Below, in pieces: positions 48,625-57,960 of a DNA stretch of 64,000 nt (its first letter is position 1; each line of letters begins with the position of its first letter). The position numbers and the translations under genes are program-made. A model generated the notes under the pieces. It saw only the letters and a list, made by a program, of their open reading frames with translations, ran no database searches and was not told the DNA's origin. The DNA is from DASZGI01 sp035938995 (GTDB lineage: Bacteria; Actinomycetota; Actinomycetes; Streptomycetales; Catenulisporaceae): assembly GCF_035938995.1 (NCBI RefSeq), contig NZ_DASZGI010000139.1, forward strand, positions 11,654-75,653, given 5' to 3'.

Positions 48625-49553
48625 GTGAGTACCCGGCGCGGATCACGTATCAAGGACACAGTCATCAGCGCGGCCGCGGCGCGGCGGCTGCGAGGTCGCC
48701 CCATCGCCGCACGCGGCACCTCACGCACCATGAGCGCCGCCCAGTAGGCCACCGCGGCGAGCAATCCGCGACGCCGACAGTAGAACCGCAGCTTGTTCAG
48801 GGTGACCAGGGTCCACAGGCGCGGCGACACCTCCGACTCCCCGCCGAGGTGAACCACGGCGGCATCGGGGGCGAGCATGGTGGCGAAGCCGAGATCGCGG
48901 GCCCGCAGGGAGAACTCGGTCTCCTCGGAGTAGAGCAGGAACGACTCGTCCCACGCGCCGCACCGTTCGAGGCAGGACCCGGTGATGAACATCGCGGCGC
49001 CGGTCGCCCAATCCGCCGTGGTGCGTGCGGTGTACGCAGCCTCGTCCAAGACCAGCTCGCCGAGCCGTGGGAAGCGACCGGCCCGCGCCCCGAGCAGCGC
49101 CTCGCCTAGAGCGCGCAGCACAGTCGGCTCCCGGCGCAGCGAGTACGCAGGGTTCCCGTTGTCGTCGTACATACGCGGGACCACGATCCCGACATCCGGA
49201 CGCTCGGCCGCCAGGGCGGCCATGCGGCGCGCGCAGCCGGGCCGCAGACGCAGATCCGGGTTGAGGATCAGCGCCGCCCGGTGCGGGTCCGCCTTCGCCA
49301 GCGCCGCGTTGATCCCACCCGCGTAGCCGGCGTTGTAACCGGTTTGCACAACGACGCTCGAGGCGTCGGGATGCGCCGCGGCCCATCGTTCGACCACTGC
49401 GACGGTCTCGTCCCGCGAGGCGTTGTCGGCGACGACGAGCTGCCAGCTCAAGCCCTCCATGCCGGAAGCGAGCGAGGCGAGGAAGTCCTCGATGACACGT
49501 TCGCTGTTATACGTGACCGTAACTACGGCGACGTCTACACTGGCGTACGACAT
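48615..49553 (-). CDS. Family 2 glycosyltransferase, rhamnosyltransferase-like
   Basis: A 312-residue GT-A enzyme of the WbbL/rhamnosyltransferase branch. VAVVTVTYNSERVIEDFL opens the fold, VVADNASRDETV follows, NAGYAGGINAAL is typical of this branch, and ILNPDLRL carries the metal-binding position. LLYSEETEFSLRARDLG holds the catalytic base region. ATG at 49553 follows an excellent GGGGGAGA ribosome binding site. It is divergent from the sugar-phosphate transferase that begins the second glycan locus and probably adds rhamnose or a similar sugar to the same chain. Confidence 0.9.
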   Translation of the reverse strand: MSYASVDVAVVTVTYNSERVIEDFLASLASGMEGLSWQLVVADNASRDETVAVVERWAAAHPDASSVVVQTGYNAGYAGGINAALAKADPHRAALILNPDLRLRPGCARRMAALAAERPDVGIVVPRMYDDNGNPAYSLRREPTVLRALGEALLGARAGRFPRLGELVLDEAAYTARTTADWATGAAMFITGSCLERCGAWDESFLLYSEETEFSLRARDLGFATMLAPDAAVVHLGGESEVSPRLWTLVTLNKLRFYCRRRGLLAAVAYWAALMVREVPRAAMGRPRSRRAAAALMTVSLIRDPRRVLTDD

Positions 49554-49934
49554 TCTCCCCCTTTCGCCACCTCGTTCGAGGTGGTCAGGGGCGGGTTCAC
49601 GTCTGCCTCCGCCCCAGGTCGGCAGTATCGGGGCGCAGACGGCGTCGTGTCCATGCCCTATCGGGAAGCTCGGCCGCACGGACGCGTGCGCCCCGGCGCA
49701 CGGGTGTCAGAACCGTGCGCCGTGTGTGCGGTGCGCGTTCGAGCCAATTTTTCGCAAAGCCTTCCGGCTCACGATCCGTCCGCTATGTTGTGCACACAGT
49801 GAAGGCCGCGAGACAGGCGGTGAGATTTCCGCCGCATTCGTCCGCGTTGAAGAGGTGGGGTTCGAGCACTTAATCCTTGAGTGAGCTGTCTATACGACCG
49901 TGCAACCACGGTGCGGCCTGAGGGGGGATCGCCA
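49554..49934. promoter_or_regulatory. Divergent control region of the second glycan locus (381 bp)
   Basis: It separates the GT2 gene from the sugar-phosphate transferase. GCGCACGG (49696-49703) and CCGTGCGC (49713-49720) form a perfect 8-bp inverted repeat. An AT-richer patch at 49744-49760 and a TATGTT near 49784 may belong to the rightward promoter. A G-rich ribosome binding site (49922-49928) precedes the GTG at 49935. Confidence 0.5.
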
Positions 49935-51413
49935 GTGGCAGTCGTCAACGTGTTAACTTCTGAGCGAAGGTCGAGGGCGGACGCCGGTTCAGCCGGTGAC
50001 CGCCGAGCGTGCTATTACCTCTGTTTTCTGATCCTCGCGGACGCGTCCGCGGCGCTCGCCGCGGGAATCCTGGCGCATCTCTGGCACGGCGGGGGAAGCG
50101 ACGCGGGCGGTCTGAGCTCCGCCGCGACCCGCCTCGCCGTGCTTCTCATGCCGCCCGCGTGGGTCACGGCCCTGTGGCTGCGCCGGGCCTACGAGGCGCG
50201 TTACGAATCGATGGGCCACGAGAACCGTCGCAGGATCCTGCGTGCGGCCGGGATCCTCGCGGTGCCGCTCGCGGTCGCCGCCTTCCTGGTGGACAGCACC
50301 GCGCTGTTCCGTCAGGCGCTCGTCGCGATCCCGCTCGTCGCGCTGTTGACCCCGGTCAGCCGGCACATCGCCGGCCTGCGCGTCTGCGGCGAGCACGAGG
50401 GGCAGCACGGCTGGCGCCGCGCGCTGCTGGTCGGACACCCGTCTCCGGTCGCCGACTTCCTGCGGGTGGTGCGTCGCGGCGGCGACCAGGACCCGGCCGG
50501 CCTGACCATCGTCGGGGCCTGCGTCCCCGGCCCGGTCGAGCCCGCGGAGGAGGACACCTTCCCGCTGCCGATCCTCGGAGCGCTCGGCGCGGTGCCCGAA
50601 GCGGCCCGCGCGGCGAAGTGCGACGTGGTGGTGATCCTGGCCTGCCCCGAACTGGACACTCCGACGCTGCGCACGCTGACCTGGCGGCTGCGGGACGAGC
50701 GGGTCGATCTGGCTTTCGCCCCGCTGCCGTCCGCGGTGTCGTCCGAGCGGATCGTCCTGGGCGAGTTCGGCGGCCTGCCGCTGATGCACATCAGGGCGCC
50801 GATACGCAGTCGGCCGCTGCAGGCGGTCAAGGGTGCGTTCGACCGGCTTGTCGCGGCCCTGATTCTCCTGGCACTCGCCCCGGTGCTGCTGACGCTCGCC
50901 GCGTTGGTGCGCGCGACCAGCCCCGGCCCGGCGTTCTTCCGCCAGGTGCGGGTCGGCATCGGCGGCCGGGAGTTCACCTGCCTGAAGTTCCGCACGATGG
51001 TCGCCGACGCGGAGCGGATGCAGGCCCAGCTGGCACACCTGAACGAGAAGCGCGACGGCGTGCTGTTCAAGATCAGCAACGATCCACGGGTCACCCGGAT
51101 CGGCGCGGTGCTGCGCAAGTACTCGCTCGACGAGCTGCCTCAGCTGATCAACGTGCTGACCGGCTCGATGTCGCTGGTCGGACCGCGCCCGCCGCTGCCC
51201 GGCGAGGTGGCGCGGTACAGCGAGGAGATGCGCGGACGGCTCGCGGTCAAACCGGGCCTGACCGGGCTGTGGCAGGTCAGCGGACGGTCCACGCTTTCGT
51301 GGCCGGAGTCGGTCCGGCTGGACCTGAGCTATGTGGAGAACTGGTCGCCGCGGTTGGACGCCGAGATCCTCGGCCGCACCGCGACCGCGGTCGTGCGCGG
51401 GACCGGCGTCTGA
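49935..51413 (+). CDS. Polyprenyl-phosphate sugar-1-phosphate transferase (initiating enzyme)
   Basis: A 492-residue WbaP/CpsE-type protein that starts a repeat unit by moving a sugar phosphate to undecaprenyl phosphate. Four N-terminal membrane segments (within about 15-130) and a soluble Rossmann-like central domain precede a membrane segment near 305. The catalytic C-terminus then has FFRQVRVGIGGREF, LKFRTMVADAE, RIGAVLRKYSLDELPQL, LVGPRPPLPGEV and VKPGLTGLWQVSGRS. GTG at 49935 is chosen for its strong ribosome binding site; an in-frame GTG 18 codons upstream lacks one. It is the first gene of the locus, as expected. Confidence 0.93.
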   Translation: MAVVNVLTSERRSRADAGSAGDRRACYYLCFLILADASAALAAGILAHLWHGGGSDAGGLSSAATRLAVLLMPPAWVTALWLRRAYEARYESMGHENRRRILRAAGILAVPLAVAAFLVDSTALFRQALVAIPLVALLTPVSRHIAGLRVCGEHEGQHGWRRALLVGHPSPVADFLRVVRRGGDQDPAGLTIVGACVPGPVEPAEEDTFPLPILGALGAVPEAARAAKCDVVVILACPELDTPTLRTLTWRLRDERVDLAFAPLPSAVSSERIVLGEFGGLPLMHIRAPIRSRPLQAVKGAFDRLVAALILLALAPVLLTLAALVRATSPGPAFFRQVRVGIGGREFTCLKFRTMVADAERMQAQLAHLNEKRDGVLFKISNDPRVTRIGAVLRKYSLDELPQLINVLTGSMSLVGPRPPLPGEVARYSEEMRGRLAVKPGLTGLWQVSGRSTLSWPESVRLDLSYVENWSPRLDAEILGRTATAVVRGTGV

Positions 51414-51454
51414 TTCACGTCCGCCGTCGCGGCGGACCGAGGGGGAGAAAACAA

Positions 51455-52516
51455 ATGAAGAAAGCTGATACCGGCGCGCCCTTGGGCGTGGCGGTGGTGG
51501 GGGCCGGCTACTGGGGCCCGAACCTGGTGCGCAACTTCCAAGCCTCCGCGTCCTTCCGGCTGCTGTGGTTATGCGACCTCGATGTCGCGCGGGCCCAGCG
51601 TGTGCTGGGCGGTTATTCGACCGTGGAGGCCACGGCCGACTACGCACACATACTCGCCGACGACCGCGTCGACGCCGTCGCGATCGCCACACCTGCCGCC
51701 ACCCACCGCGACCTGGCGCTGGCCGCGCTCGAGGCCGGAAAGCACGTCTTGGTCGAGAAACCGCTCGCGGCGACGTACGCGGACGGCCGCCTGCTCGTCG
51801 AGGAGGCCGCGCGGCGCGGGCTGACCCTCATGTGCGACCACACGTACTGCTACACCCCCGCCGTCACAAAGCTCAGAGAGCTGATCCACGACGGGGTGCT
51901 CGGCGACGTGCACTTCATCGACTCGGTCCGGATCAACCTCGGCCTGGTGCAGCGGGACATCGACGTGCTCTGGGACCTGGCGCCGCACGACCTGTCGATC
52001 CTGGACTCGATCCTGCCCGAGGGCGTGGAGCCGGAAGCGGTCGCGGCGCACGGCGCGGACCCGATCGGCGCCGGCCGCTGCTGCGTCGCGTATCTGACGC
52101 TGCGGCTGACCGGCGGCGCGATCGCGCACATCCACGTCAACTGGCTCTCGCCGACGAAGGTGCGCTCGACGATGGTCGGCGGCTCGAAGCGGACCGTGGT
52201 CTGGGACGACCTCAATCCGGCACAGCGGGTGGCCGTGTTCGACCGCGGCGTGGATCTCGCCGCGCCGGAGGAACTCGCCGACCAGGCCCGGCAGCAGATG
52301 CTGATCTCCTACCGCTCGGGCGACATGACCGCCCCCGCGCTGACCGAGCGCGAAGCACTGTCCGCAGTGGTGGAGGAGTACGCCGCCGCCATACACGCCC
52401 GGCGCCCCGCCCTGACCGACGGCCGGGCGGGGCTTCGGGTACTCGACGTCCTCGAAGCCGCCTCCCGCAGCCTCGAGTTCCACGGCGCCGTCGTCGGCTT
52501 GAGAGGAGCCCGCTGA
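51455..52516 (+). CDS. Gfo/Idh/MocA-family sugar dehydrogenase
   Basis: A 353-residue NAD(P)-dependent oxidoreductase. GVAVVGAGYWGPNLVRNF is the dinucleotide-binding motif, HVLVEKPLAAT carries the EKP catalytic/cofactor motif, and WDLAPHDLSILD holds a conserved substrate-site stretch. In amino-sugar pathways such enzymes (WbpB type) oxidise C3 of a nucleotide sugar before a DegT transaminase acts; two such transaminases follow here. ATG at 51455 has a GGGGGAG site. The next gene starts two bases after its stop. Confidence 0.87.
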   Translation: MKKADTGAPLGVAVVGAGYWGPNLVRNFQASASFRLLWLCDLDVARAQRVLGGYSTVEATADYAHILADDRVDAVAIATPAATHRDLALAALEAGKHVLVEKPLAATYADGRLLVEEAARRGLTLMCDHTYCYTPAVTKLRELIHDGVLGDVHFIDSVRINLGLVQRDIDVLWDLAPHDLSILDSILPEGVEPEAVAAHGADPIGAGRCCVAYLTLRLTGGAIAHIHVNWLSPTKVRSTMVGGSKRTVVWDDLNPAQRVAVFDRGVDLAAPEELADQARQQMLISYRSGDMTAPALTEREALSAVVEEYAAAIHARRPALTDGRAGLRVLDVLEAASRSLEFHGAVVGLRGAR

Positions 52517-52518
52517 TC

Positions 52519-53532
52519 ATGGACACCGAGGCAGCGAACAACGTGCCCGCCGATCCGGTCGCCGGAGCCGCGATCCTGGTCACCGGCGGCGCCGGCACGA
52601 TCGGCTCGAACCTGGTCGACCTGCTGGTGAGCGAGCGGGCCGGGCGGATCACCGTGCTCGACGATTTCACCCGCGGCCGCCGGGAGAATCTGGCTTGGGC
52701 GACCGCGCACGGCGACGTGCGCGTGATCGAGGGCGACGTCCGCGACCCCGACACGGTGCGCCGGGCGACCGAAGGCGCGGACCTGGTGTTCCACTTGGCC
52801 GCGATCCGCATCACCCAGTGCGCCCAGGAGCCGCGGCTGGCCAACGAAGTGCTCGTGGACGGCACTTTCAACGTGCTCGAAGCAGCCGCCGCGGCGAAGG
52901 TCCGCAAGGTGGTGGCGTCGTCGTCCGCGTCTGTGTACGGACTGGCCGAGGACTTCCCGACGACCGAGCGGCACCATCCGTACAACAACGACACCTTCTA
53001 CGGCGCCGCGAAGGCGTTCAACGAGGGGATGCTGCGCAGCTTCCACGCCATGTACGGGCTCGACTACGTCGCGCTGCGCTACTTCAACGTGTACGGCCCC
53101 CGGATGGACGTGCACGGCCTCTACACCGAGGTGCTGATCCGCTGGATGGAGCGGATCGAGGCCGGGCAGCCGCCGCTGATCTTCGGCGACGGGGCGCAGA
53201 CCATGGACTTCGTGCACGTCGCCGACATCGCCCGGGCGAACGTCGCAGCGGCGCGGTCCCCGCTGACCGACGAGGTGTTCAACGTCGCCAGCGGCGTCGA
53301 GACCAGCCTGCGCGAGCTGGCCGCCGGACTGCTCGCCGCGATGGATTCCGATCTGCCGGTGGAGTACGGTCCGCCGCGCGCGGTCAACGGGGTGACCCGG
53401 CGGCTCGCGGACACCTCGGCGGCCGAGCTCAAGCTCGGCTTCAAGGCGCGGATCGGCCTGGAGGAGGGCCTGCGCGACCTGGTGCAGTGGTGGCGGGGAC
53501 AGCAGCAGCACGTGCCGGGTGGTACCGGATGA
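52519..53532 (+). CDS. Extended SDR nucleotide-sugar epimerase/dehydratase
   Basis: A 337-residue Rossmann enzyme. LVTGGAGTIGSNLVDLL is the cofactor motif, HLAAIRITQCAQEP a conserved middle segment, SSSASVYG carries the catalytic Ser/Thr, and FYGAAKAFNE the YxxxK pair. RYFNVYGPRMD and the DFVHVADIA stretch are typical of UDP/dTDP-sugar epimerases and dehydratases. It provides the keto or epimer form for the amino-sugar branch; the exact reaction is not predictable. It overlaps the following aminotransferase by 4 bp. Confidence 0.9.
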   Translation: MDTEAANNVPADPVAGAAILVTGGAGTIGSNLVDLLVSERAGRITVLDDFTRGRRENLAWATAHGDVRVIEGDVRDPDTVRRATEGADLVFHLAAIRITQCAQEPRLANEVLVDGTFNVLEAAAAAKVRKVVASSSASVYGLAEDFPTTERHHPYNNDTFYGAAKAFNEGMLRSFHAMYGLDYVALRYFNVYGPRMDVHGLYTEVLIRWMERIEAGQPPLIFGDGAQTMDFVHVADIARANVAAARSPLTDEVFNVASGVETSLRELAAGLLAAMDSDLPVEYGPPRAVNGVTRRLADTSAAELKLGFKARIGLEEGLRDLVQWWRGQQQHVPGGTG

Positions 53533-54668
53533 GCGGCGACGAGCGCATTCCGGTGATGGTGCCGCTGCTCGGCCGGGAGGAGGCGGACGCGGCGGCCGAG
53601 GCGGTGCTGTCCGGCTGGGTCGCCCAGGGTCCGCGGGTCGCCCGCTTCGAGCGGGAGTTCGCGGCGTCGATCGGCGCGGCGCACGGCGTCGCGACCAGCT
53701 CCTGCACCAGCGCGCTGCACCTGGCGCTGGTGGCCTGCGGGATCGGCGCCAGCGACGAGGTGATCGTGCCCTCGCTGTCCTTCATCGCCACCGCCAACGC
53801 GGTGCGGTACGTCGGCGCGGTGCCGGTCTTCGCGGACGTCGACGAACACACGGCTAATCTGACCCCCGACTCCGTAGCGGCAGTCCTGACCCCGCGCACC
53901 CGCGCCGTCCTGGCCGTGCACCAAGGTGGCGTGCCCGCGGACGTCGCCGGGCTGCGGGCGCTGTGCTCGATGCTCGGCCTGGCGCTGATCGAGGACGCCG
54001 CGTGCGCGGCCGGGTCCACCTACCGCGGCGCACCGGTCGGACGCGGCGCGCAGGTCGCCGCCTGGTCCTTCCACCCGCGCAAACTGATCACCACGGGCGA
54101 GGGCGGCATGCTCACCCTCGACGACGAGGACCGCGCGGTCCGGCTGCGGCGGCTGCGCGAGCACGGGATGAGCGTGTCCGCGGCGGACCGTCACGCCACC
54201 GCGGGGCCGGTGTTCGAGTCCTACCTCGAGACCGGTTTCAACTATCGGATGACCGACATCCAGGCGGCGGTCGGGCTGGTCCAGCTCGGCCGTCTCGGCG
54301 CGCTCGTGCGCCGTCGCAGGGAACTGGCAGCGCGCTACCACGATCTGCTGGCTGACCTGCCCGGGCTGCGCGCGGTGCGCGATCCCGACTATGGCCAGAC
54401 GAACTACCAGTCCTTCTGGGTGCTGCTCGAGGAGAGCGCGCCCGGCCGCCGCGACGATTTGCTGACCCGGCTCGCCGAGGCGGGCATCTCGGCACGGCGC
54501 GGGATCATGGCCGCGCATCTCGAGCCCGCATACGCCGAACACGGGCACGCGCCGCTGCCGGTGACCGAGCGGCTGACCCGCGACTCGCTCATCCTGCCGC
54601 TGTTCCACGGGCTGACCGAGGCGCAACAGGACCGCGTCGTGGCGGTGCTGCGCAAGGCGGTGGGCTGA
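53529..54668 (+). CDS. DegT/DnrJ/EryC1 sugar aminotransferase (first)
   Basis: A 379-residue PLP enzyme that aminates a keto-sugar nucleotide. The PLP lysine is Lys185 in WSFHPRKLITTGEGG, Asp156 in LIEDAACAAG binds the pyridine nitrogen, and SSCTSALHLAL forms the phosphate pocket. FNYRMTDIQAAVGL is a family hallmark. The HPRKLITTGEGG form is typical of enzymes acting on C4 keto sugars such as perosamine or bacillosamine type. It sits between the epimerase (4-bp overlap) and a NeuD-like acyltransferase that would acylate the new amine. Confidence 0.92.
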   Translation: MSGDERIPVMVPLLGREEADAAAEAVLSGWVAQGPRVARFEREFAASIGAAHGVATSSCTSALHLALVACGIGASDEVIVPSLSFIATANAVRYVGAVPVFADVDEHTANLTPDSVAAVLTPRTRAVLAVHQGGVPADVAGLRALCSMLGLALIEDAACAAGSTYRGAPVGRGAQVAAWSFHPRKLITTGEGGMLTLDDEDRAVRLRRLREHGMSVSAADRHATAGPVFESYLETGFNYRMTDIQAAVGLVQLGRLGALVRRRRELAARYHDLLADLPGLRAVRDPDYGQTNYQSFWVLLEESAPGRRDDLLTRLAEAGISARRGIMAAHLEPAYAEHGHAPLPVTERLTRDSLILPLFHGLTEAQQDRVVAVLRKAVG

Positions 54669-54669
54669 C

Positions 54670-55398
54670 ATGGTCATAGAATCCGGCGCCCGCCGCCAAG
54701 ACCTGGTGATCGTCGGCGCGGGCGGGTTCGCGCGGGAGACCGCTCAGGCGGTCGCGGCCGTCAACGCGCGCGGCAATGCCAACGGCTGGGGCCCGATCTG
54801 GCGGCTGCTCGGCTATCTGGACGACGACCCGCTGCTGGCCGGTCGGGTGTTCGACGGAGCGACGGTGCTCGGCGGCACCGACATGCTCGGCGCGCTGCCC
54901 GGGGCGCGGGTCGTGGTCTGCGTCGGCAATCCCCGCCACTACTTCGCCCGCGCCGCGCTCGTGCGCCGCCTGGGCTTGCCGGAAGAACGCTATACCACCA
55001 TCATCCACCCCTCCGCCCAGATCTCCGCCTCCTCGGCGGTCGGTCCGGGATCGGTGATCCTGGCGCAGTGCGTACTCACTGCCTCGGTATCAGTGGGCGC
55101 ACACGTTGCGGTGATGCCGCACACCGTCCTGACCCACGACACGGTCGTTGGTGACTACGTGACGCTCGCTTCGGGCGTCCGGCTCGGCGGCGGAGCCGTC
55201 GCCGGGACCGGGGCGTATCTCGGCGCGGGCGCGCTCATCCGCGAGCGCGTGCACGTCGGCGACTGGTCCACCGTCGGCATGGGCTCGGTGGTGCTGCGCG
55301 ACGTGCCGCCCGGGCAGGTGTGGGTGGGCAATCCGGCGCGCCGACTGCGGGACGTGGACGTCCCCGAATCCTTCGCTGTCGAAAGGCTGACGACGTGA
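54670..55398 (+). CDS. NeuD/PglD-like sugar O- or N-acyltransferase
   Basis: A 242-residue left-handed beta-helix acyltransferase. The N-terminal PglD-type domain has VIVGAGGFARETAQAV and GYLDDDPLLAGRV. Hexapeptide repeats cover about 110-220 (SSAVGPGSVILAQC, ASVSVGAHVAVMP, GDYVTLASGVRLGGGAVAG). ATG at 54670 begins one base after the aminotransferase stop. Together with the first aminotransferase this matches the PglE-PglD pair that makes acetamido sugars. Its stop overlaps the second aminotransferase start (GTGA). Confidence 0.88.
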   Translation: MVIESGARRQDLVIVGAGGFARETAQAVAAVNARGNANGWGPIWRLLGYLDDDPLLAGRVFDGATVLGGTDMLGALPGARVVVCVGNPRHYFARAALVRRLGLPEERYTTIIHPSAQISASSAVGPGSVILAQCVLTASVSVGAHVAVMPHTVLTHDTVVGDYVTLASGVRLGGGAVAGTGAYLGAGALIRERVHVGDWSTVGMGSVVLRDVPPGQVWVGNPARRLRDVDVPESFAVERLTT

Positions 55399-56498
55399 CC
55401 CGAATTCCCCTGGTCGACCTGCGGGCCGCGCACACCGAGGTCGCCGCCGAGGTGCGCGCCGGATTCGAGCGGGTGATCGCCGACACCGCGTTCGTGGGCG
55501 GCCGGGAGGTCGCCGCCTTCGAGGACGAATACGCGGCGTTCTGCGCCGCCCGGCACTGCGTCGGCGTCGGCAACGGCACCGACGCGTTGGAACTGGCGCT
55601 GCGCGCGGTCGGCGCCGGGCCGGGCGCCGAAGTGGTGCTGCCGGCGAACACCTTCATCGCCACGGCCGAGGCCGTCGCCCGCACCGGGGCCCGGCCCGTG
55701 CTCGTGGACTGCGATCCCGACGCCTACCTGATTGACGTGCAAGCGGCGCTCGGCGCCGTCGGGACGCACACGAAGGCCGTGGTCCCGGTGCACCTCTACG
55801 GGCAGCTCGCGGATACGAAGCGGTTGGCATCCGCGCTGGACGGCTCACCGGTGCGCGTGGTCGAGGACGCCGCACAGAGTCAGGGGGCGACCGTCGGCGA
55901 GATCGCGGCGACGAGCTTCTACCCGGGAAAGAATCTGGGTGCTTACGGAGACGCCGGCGCCGTAGTCACCGACGACGCGGAGATCGCCGCGGCAGTGCGC
56001 GCGATGGGCAACCACGGGGGGGCGGCCAAGTACAAGCACGACGTCCTCGGCTTCAACAGCCGGCTCGATGGCCTGCAGGCGGCGGTGCTGCGGGCGAAGC
56101 TGCCCCGGCTGGCCGCCTGGAACCAGGCGCGCGCCGCCGCTGCTGCCCGGTACGACGAGCTGTTGTCAGGGTTCGAGCAGATCGTACTTCCGGTCACGCT
56201 GCCCGGGAACGAGCACGTCTGGCATCTGTATGTAGTCCGCGTCGAATCGCTCGGCGGCGACCCCGCCGCACGCGACGAGGTGGTGGGCAAACTCAATGCC
56301 GACGGGATCGGCGCCGGGGTCCACTACCCGATACCGGTTCACTTGACCCCCGCCTTCGCCTCCCTCGGATATAAGGAGGGAGACTTCCCGAACGCGGAAG
56401 CGGCGGCGTCGAGGATCCTGTCACTGCCGCTACATCCGCACATCACCGCGGACGAGCAGGAGCAGGTCGTCGAAGCGCTGCGCACTGCGCTGGGCTAA
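55395..56498 (+). CDS. DegT/DnrJ/EryC1 sugar aminotransferase (second)
   Basis: A 367-residue PLP enzyme from a different branch than its neighbour. The PLP lysine is Lys179 in SFYPGKNLGAYGD, the Asp is Asp158 in VVEDAAQSQG, and GNGTDALELALRA forms the phosphate site. The YPGKNLGAYGDAG form is typical of C3-aminating enzymes (FdtB, QdtB, WbpE). Combined with the Gfo/Idh enzyme and the WbpD-like acyltransferase at 57961 it suggests a 3-acylamido sugar. GTG at 55395 overlaps the upstream stop. A strong terminator hairpin begins five bases after its stop. Confidence 0.92.
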   Translation: MTRIPLVDLRAAHTEVAAEVRAGFERVIADTAFVGGREVAAFEDEYAAFCAARHCVGVGNGTDALELALRAVGAGPGAEVVLPANTFIATAEAVARTGARPVLVDCDPDAYLIDVQAALGAVGTHTKAVVPVHLYGQLADTKRLASALDGSPVRVVEDAAQSQGATVGEIAATSFYPGKNLGAYGDAGAVVTDDAEIAAAVRAMGNHGGAAKYKHDVLGFNSRLDGLQAAVLRAKLPRLAAWNQARAAAAARYDELLSGFEQIVLPVTLPGNEHVWHLYVVRVESLGGDPAARDEVVGKLNADGIGAGVHYPIPVHLTPAFASLGYKEGDFPNAEAAASRILSLPLHPHITADEQEQVVEALRTALG

Positions 56499-56503
56499 GA
56501 CCC

Positions 56504-56542
56504 GGTAGCGCGCGGCGTTGGCTGTCGGCGCCGCGCGCTACC
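56504..56542. terminator. Terminator hairpin after the amino-sugar operon
   Basis: GGTAGCGCGCGGCG (56504-56517) and CGCCGCGCGCTACC (56529-56542) form a perfect 14-bp stem with an 11-base loop, five bases after the aminotransferase stop. There is no T tract. The right arm ends close to the next gene's GTG, and part of it could double as a -10 (TACCGT at 56539-56544). Confidence 0.8.
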
Positions 56543-56552
56543 GTCCTGCACC

Positions 56553-57200
56553 GTGACCGAAACCGATGAACTGCGCGCGACCCGCGATGCGTACGACGCG
56601 ATGGCCGCGCACTACGCCGAAGTCATCAGCGGCATGTGGCGGGACCGGCCGTTCGACCTCGCGATGTTCGCCGCGTTCGCGGAACTGGTCCGCAAGGCGG
56701 GCGGCGGCCCGGTCGCCGACCTCGGCTGCGGCCCGGGCCATCTCACGAAGCACCTGAGCACCCTCGGGCTGGACGCGTTCGGCGTCGACCTCTCCCCCGC
56801 GATGATCGAGATCGCCCGCGCCGCATATCCCGACGTCACTTTCGAGGTCGGATCGATGACCGCCCTCGACCTTGACGCCGGCTCACTTAGCGGCGTCCTC
56901 GCCCACTACTCCACGATCCACACATCACCGGCGCACCTGCCGCAACTGCTCACCGAGATCCGCCGCGTGCTCGTACCGGGCGGGTATCTGCACCTTGCCT
57001 TCCTGGCCGACCGCGGCTCGTCAGAGCTCGGTCAGCCCTATGACCACAAGGTCGCGCTCGCGTACCGCTGGTCGCCCGACCGGCTTTCCCGCCTACTCGA
57101 CGAGATCGGCTTCAGCGAAGTGGCCCGCCTGCTCGAGGAACCCGCAGCAGACGCCAAGCGCCCCTACCCCGCCGCCCATCTCGTGGTCGTCAGAAGCTGA
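56553..57200 (+). CDS. Class I SAM-dependent methyltransferase
   Basis: A 215-residue enzyme. VADLGCGPGHLTKHL is motif I, FGVDLSPAMIEIARAAYP motif II, and VLVPGGYLHLAFL motif III of the ubiquinone/tellurite-type methyltransferase fold. The substrate is unknown; it follows the glycan operon but is separated from it by a terminator, so it may be independent. The GTG at 56553 lies only nine bases after a possible -10, so the transcript could be leaderless. Its 3' end overlaps the convergent PASTA gene by 11 bp. Confidence 0.85.
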   Translation: MTETDELRATRDAYDAMAAHYAEVISGMWRDRPFDLAMFAAFAELVRKAGGGPVADLGCGPGHLTKHLSTLGLDAFGVDLSPAMIEIARAAYPDVTFEVGSMTALDLDAGSLSGVLAHYSTIHTSPAHLPQLLTEIRRVLVPGGYLHLAFLADRGSSELGQPYDHKVALAYRWSPDRLSRLLDEIGFSEVARLLEEPAADAKRPYPAAHLVVVRS

Positions 57201-57762
57201 CGACGACTGTCGAGCCCTTACGCACCGAGGTGTTCTTCAGCGGCACCTGGCTGTTGACCGTCGCGTTCGCGTTCCCCGCCGGCGCCGGATGAGCGGAGTC
57301 GACCTCCAGCTTGAGCGAGGTCGTGGCCATGACCGCCTGCGCTTCGGACTGGGTCTTGCCGTACAGGTCCGGCACCGCCTCGGTGCCGCTGGCGGCGTCC
57401 ATCACGTCCTGGTTGTTCTTGGACTGGAAGTAGAAGGTGACCGCGGCCCCGACGCTCGCGGTGAGCCCGCCGATCAGGGTGCTGCGCAACGTCGCGTCGT
57501 CCACCGCGAAGGAGAAGGCGCCGAACATCACCAGGCCGAGGACCAGCGCCAGCGAGATCCAGCTGCGCACCACGCTGCCGCCGACGCCCGCAGCTCCAGG
57601 TACCGCGGACCTGGCCCAGATCAGGATGACGCCGACCACGAGCATCGCCGCGGCGATGACCACGACGGCGATGAGCGTCTGGTCCCAGGACAGGGTGCCG
57701 ACCGACCCCGCCGCGGAACTGGTCGAAGGCGTCGGCGTCGCGGTCGCGTCAGCGTGCCACAT
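57190..57762 (-). CDS. Small membrane protein with C-terminal PASTA domain
   Basis: A 190-residue protein. After a Thr/Ser/Pro-rich N-terminus come two or three hydrophobic segments (about 28-52, 66-88 and 95-113). Residues about 127-190 then form one PASTA domain (VPDLYGKTQSEAQAVM through RKGSTVVVSF). PASTA domains bind peptidoglycan or its precursors, usually in kinases or penicillin-binding proteins, neither of which is present here. If the PASTA domain lies outside, the number of membrane passes must be even or odd accordingly; this is unresolved. ATG at 57762 has GGGGGA upstream. Confidence 0.75.
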   Translation of the reverse strand: MWHADATATPTPSTSSAAGSVGTLSWDQTLIAVVVIAAAMLVVGVILIWARSAVPGAAGVGGSVVRSWISLALVLGLVMFGAFSFAVDDATLRSTLIGGLTASVGAAVTFYFQSKNNQDVMDAASGTEAVPDLYGKTQSEAQAVMATTSLKLEVDSAHPAPAGNANATVNSQVPLKNTSVRKGSTVVVSF

Positions 57763-57960
57763 GGGCTCGTCCCCCCACAGAGAGTGCCAAGAGAGCGTGG
57801 ATGTCTGCGGACACCTTATTTGCCGAACACCCGCGCGGAGGGATTTTCCGGCAAATGCGTCCGCCGTGAACGCCCGGTTTCCCGGTTCCGGCCTACACGC
57901 AGGCGGATGACAGGTAGCGTGGAATGGTCCGCTCGGCGCGTCGCGGAACAGGAGTCTGAG
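57763..57960. promoter_or_regulatory. Divergent region between PASTA and WbpD-like genes with an inverted repeat
   Basis: ATTTGCCG (57818-57825) and CGGCAAAT (57849-57856) form a perfect 8-bp inverted repeat with centres about three turns apart, placed between two divergent genes. AGGAG at 57949-57953 serves the ATG at 57961. A TAGCGT at about 57914 may be a -10. Confidence 0.45.

Noticed and set aside
56518..56544. TTGGCT and TACCGT as promoter of the methyltransferase
   Set aside because: The spacer is only 15 bp and both boxes lie in or beside a perfect terminator hairpin, so the evidence is too weak for a separate feature.
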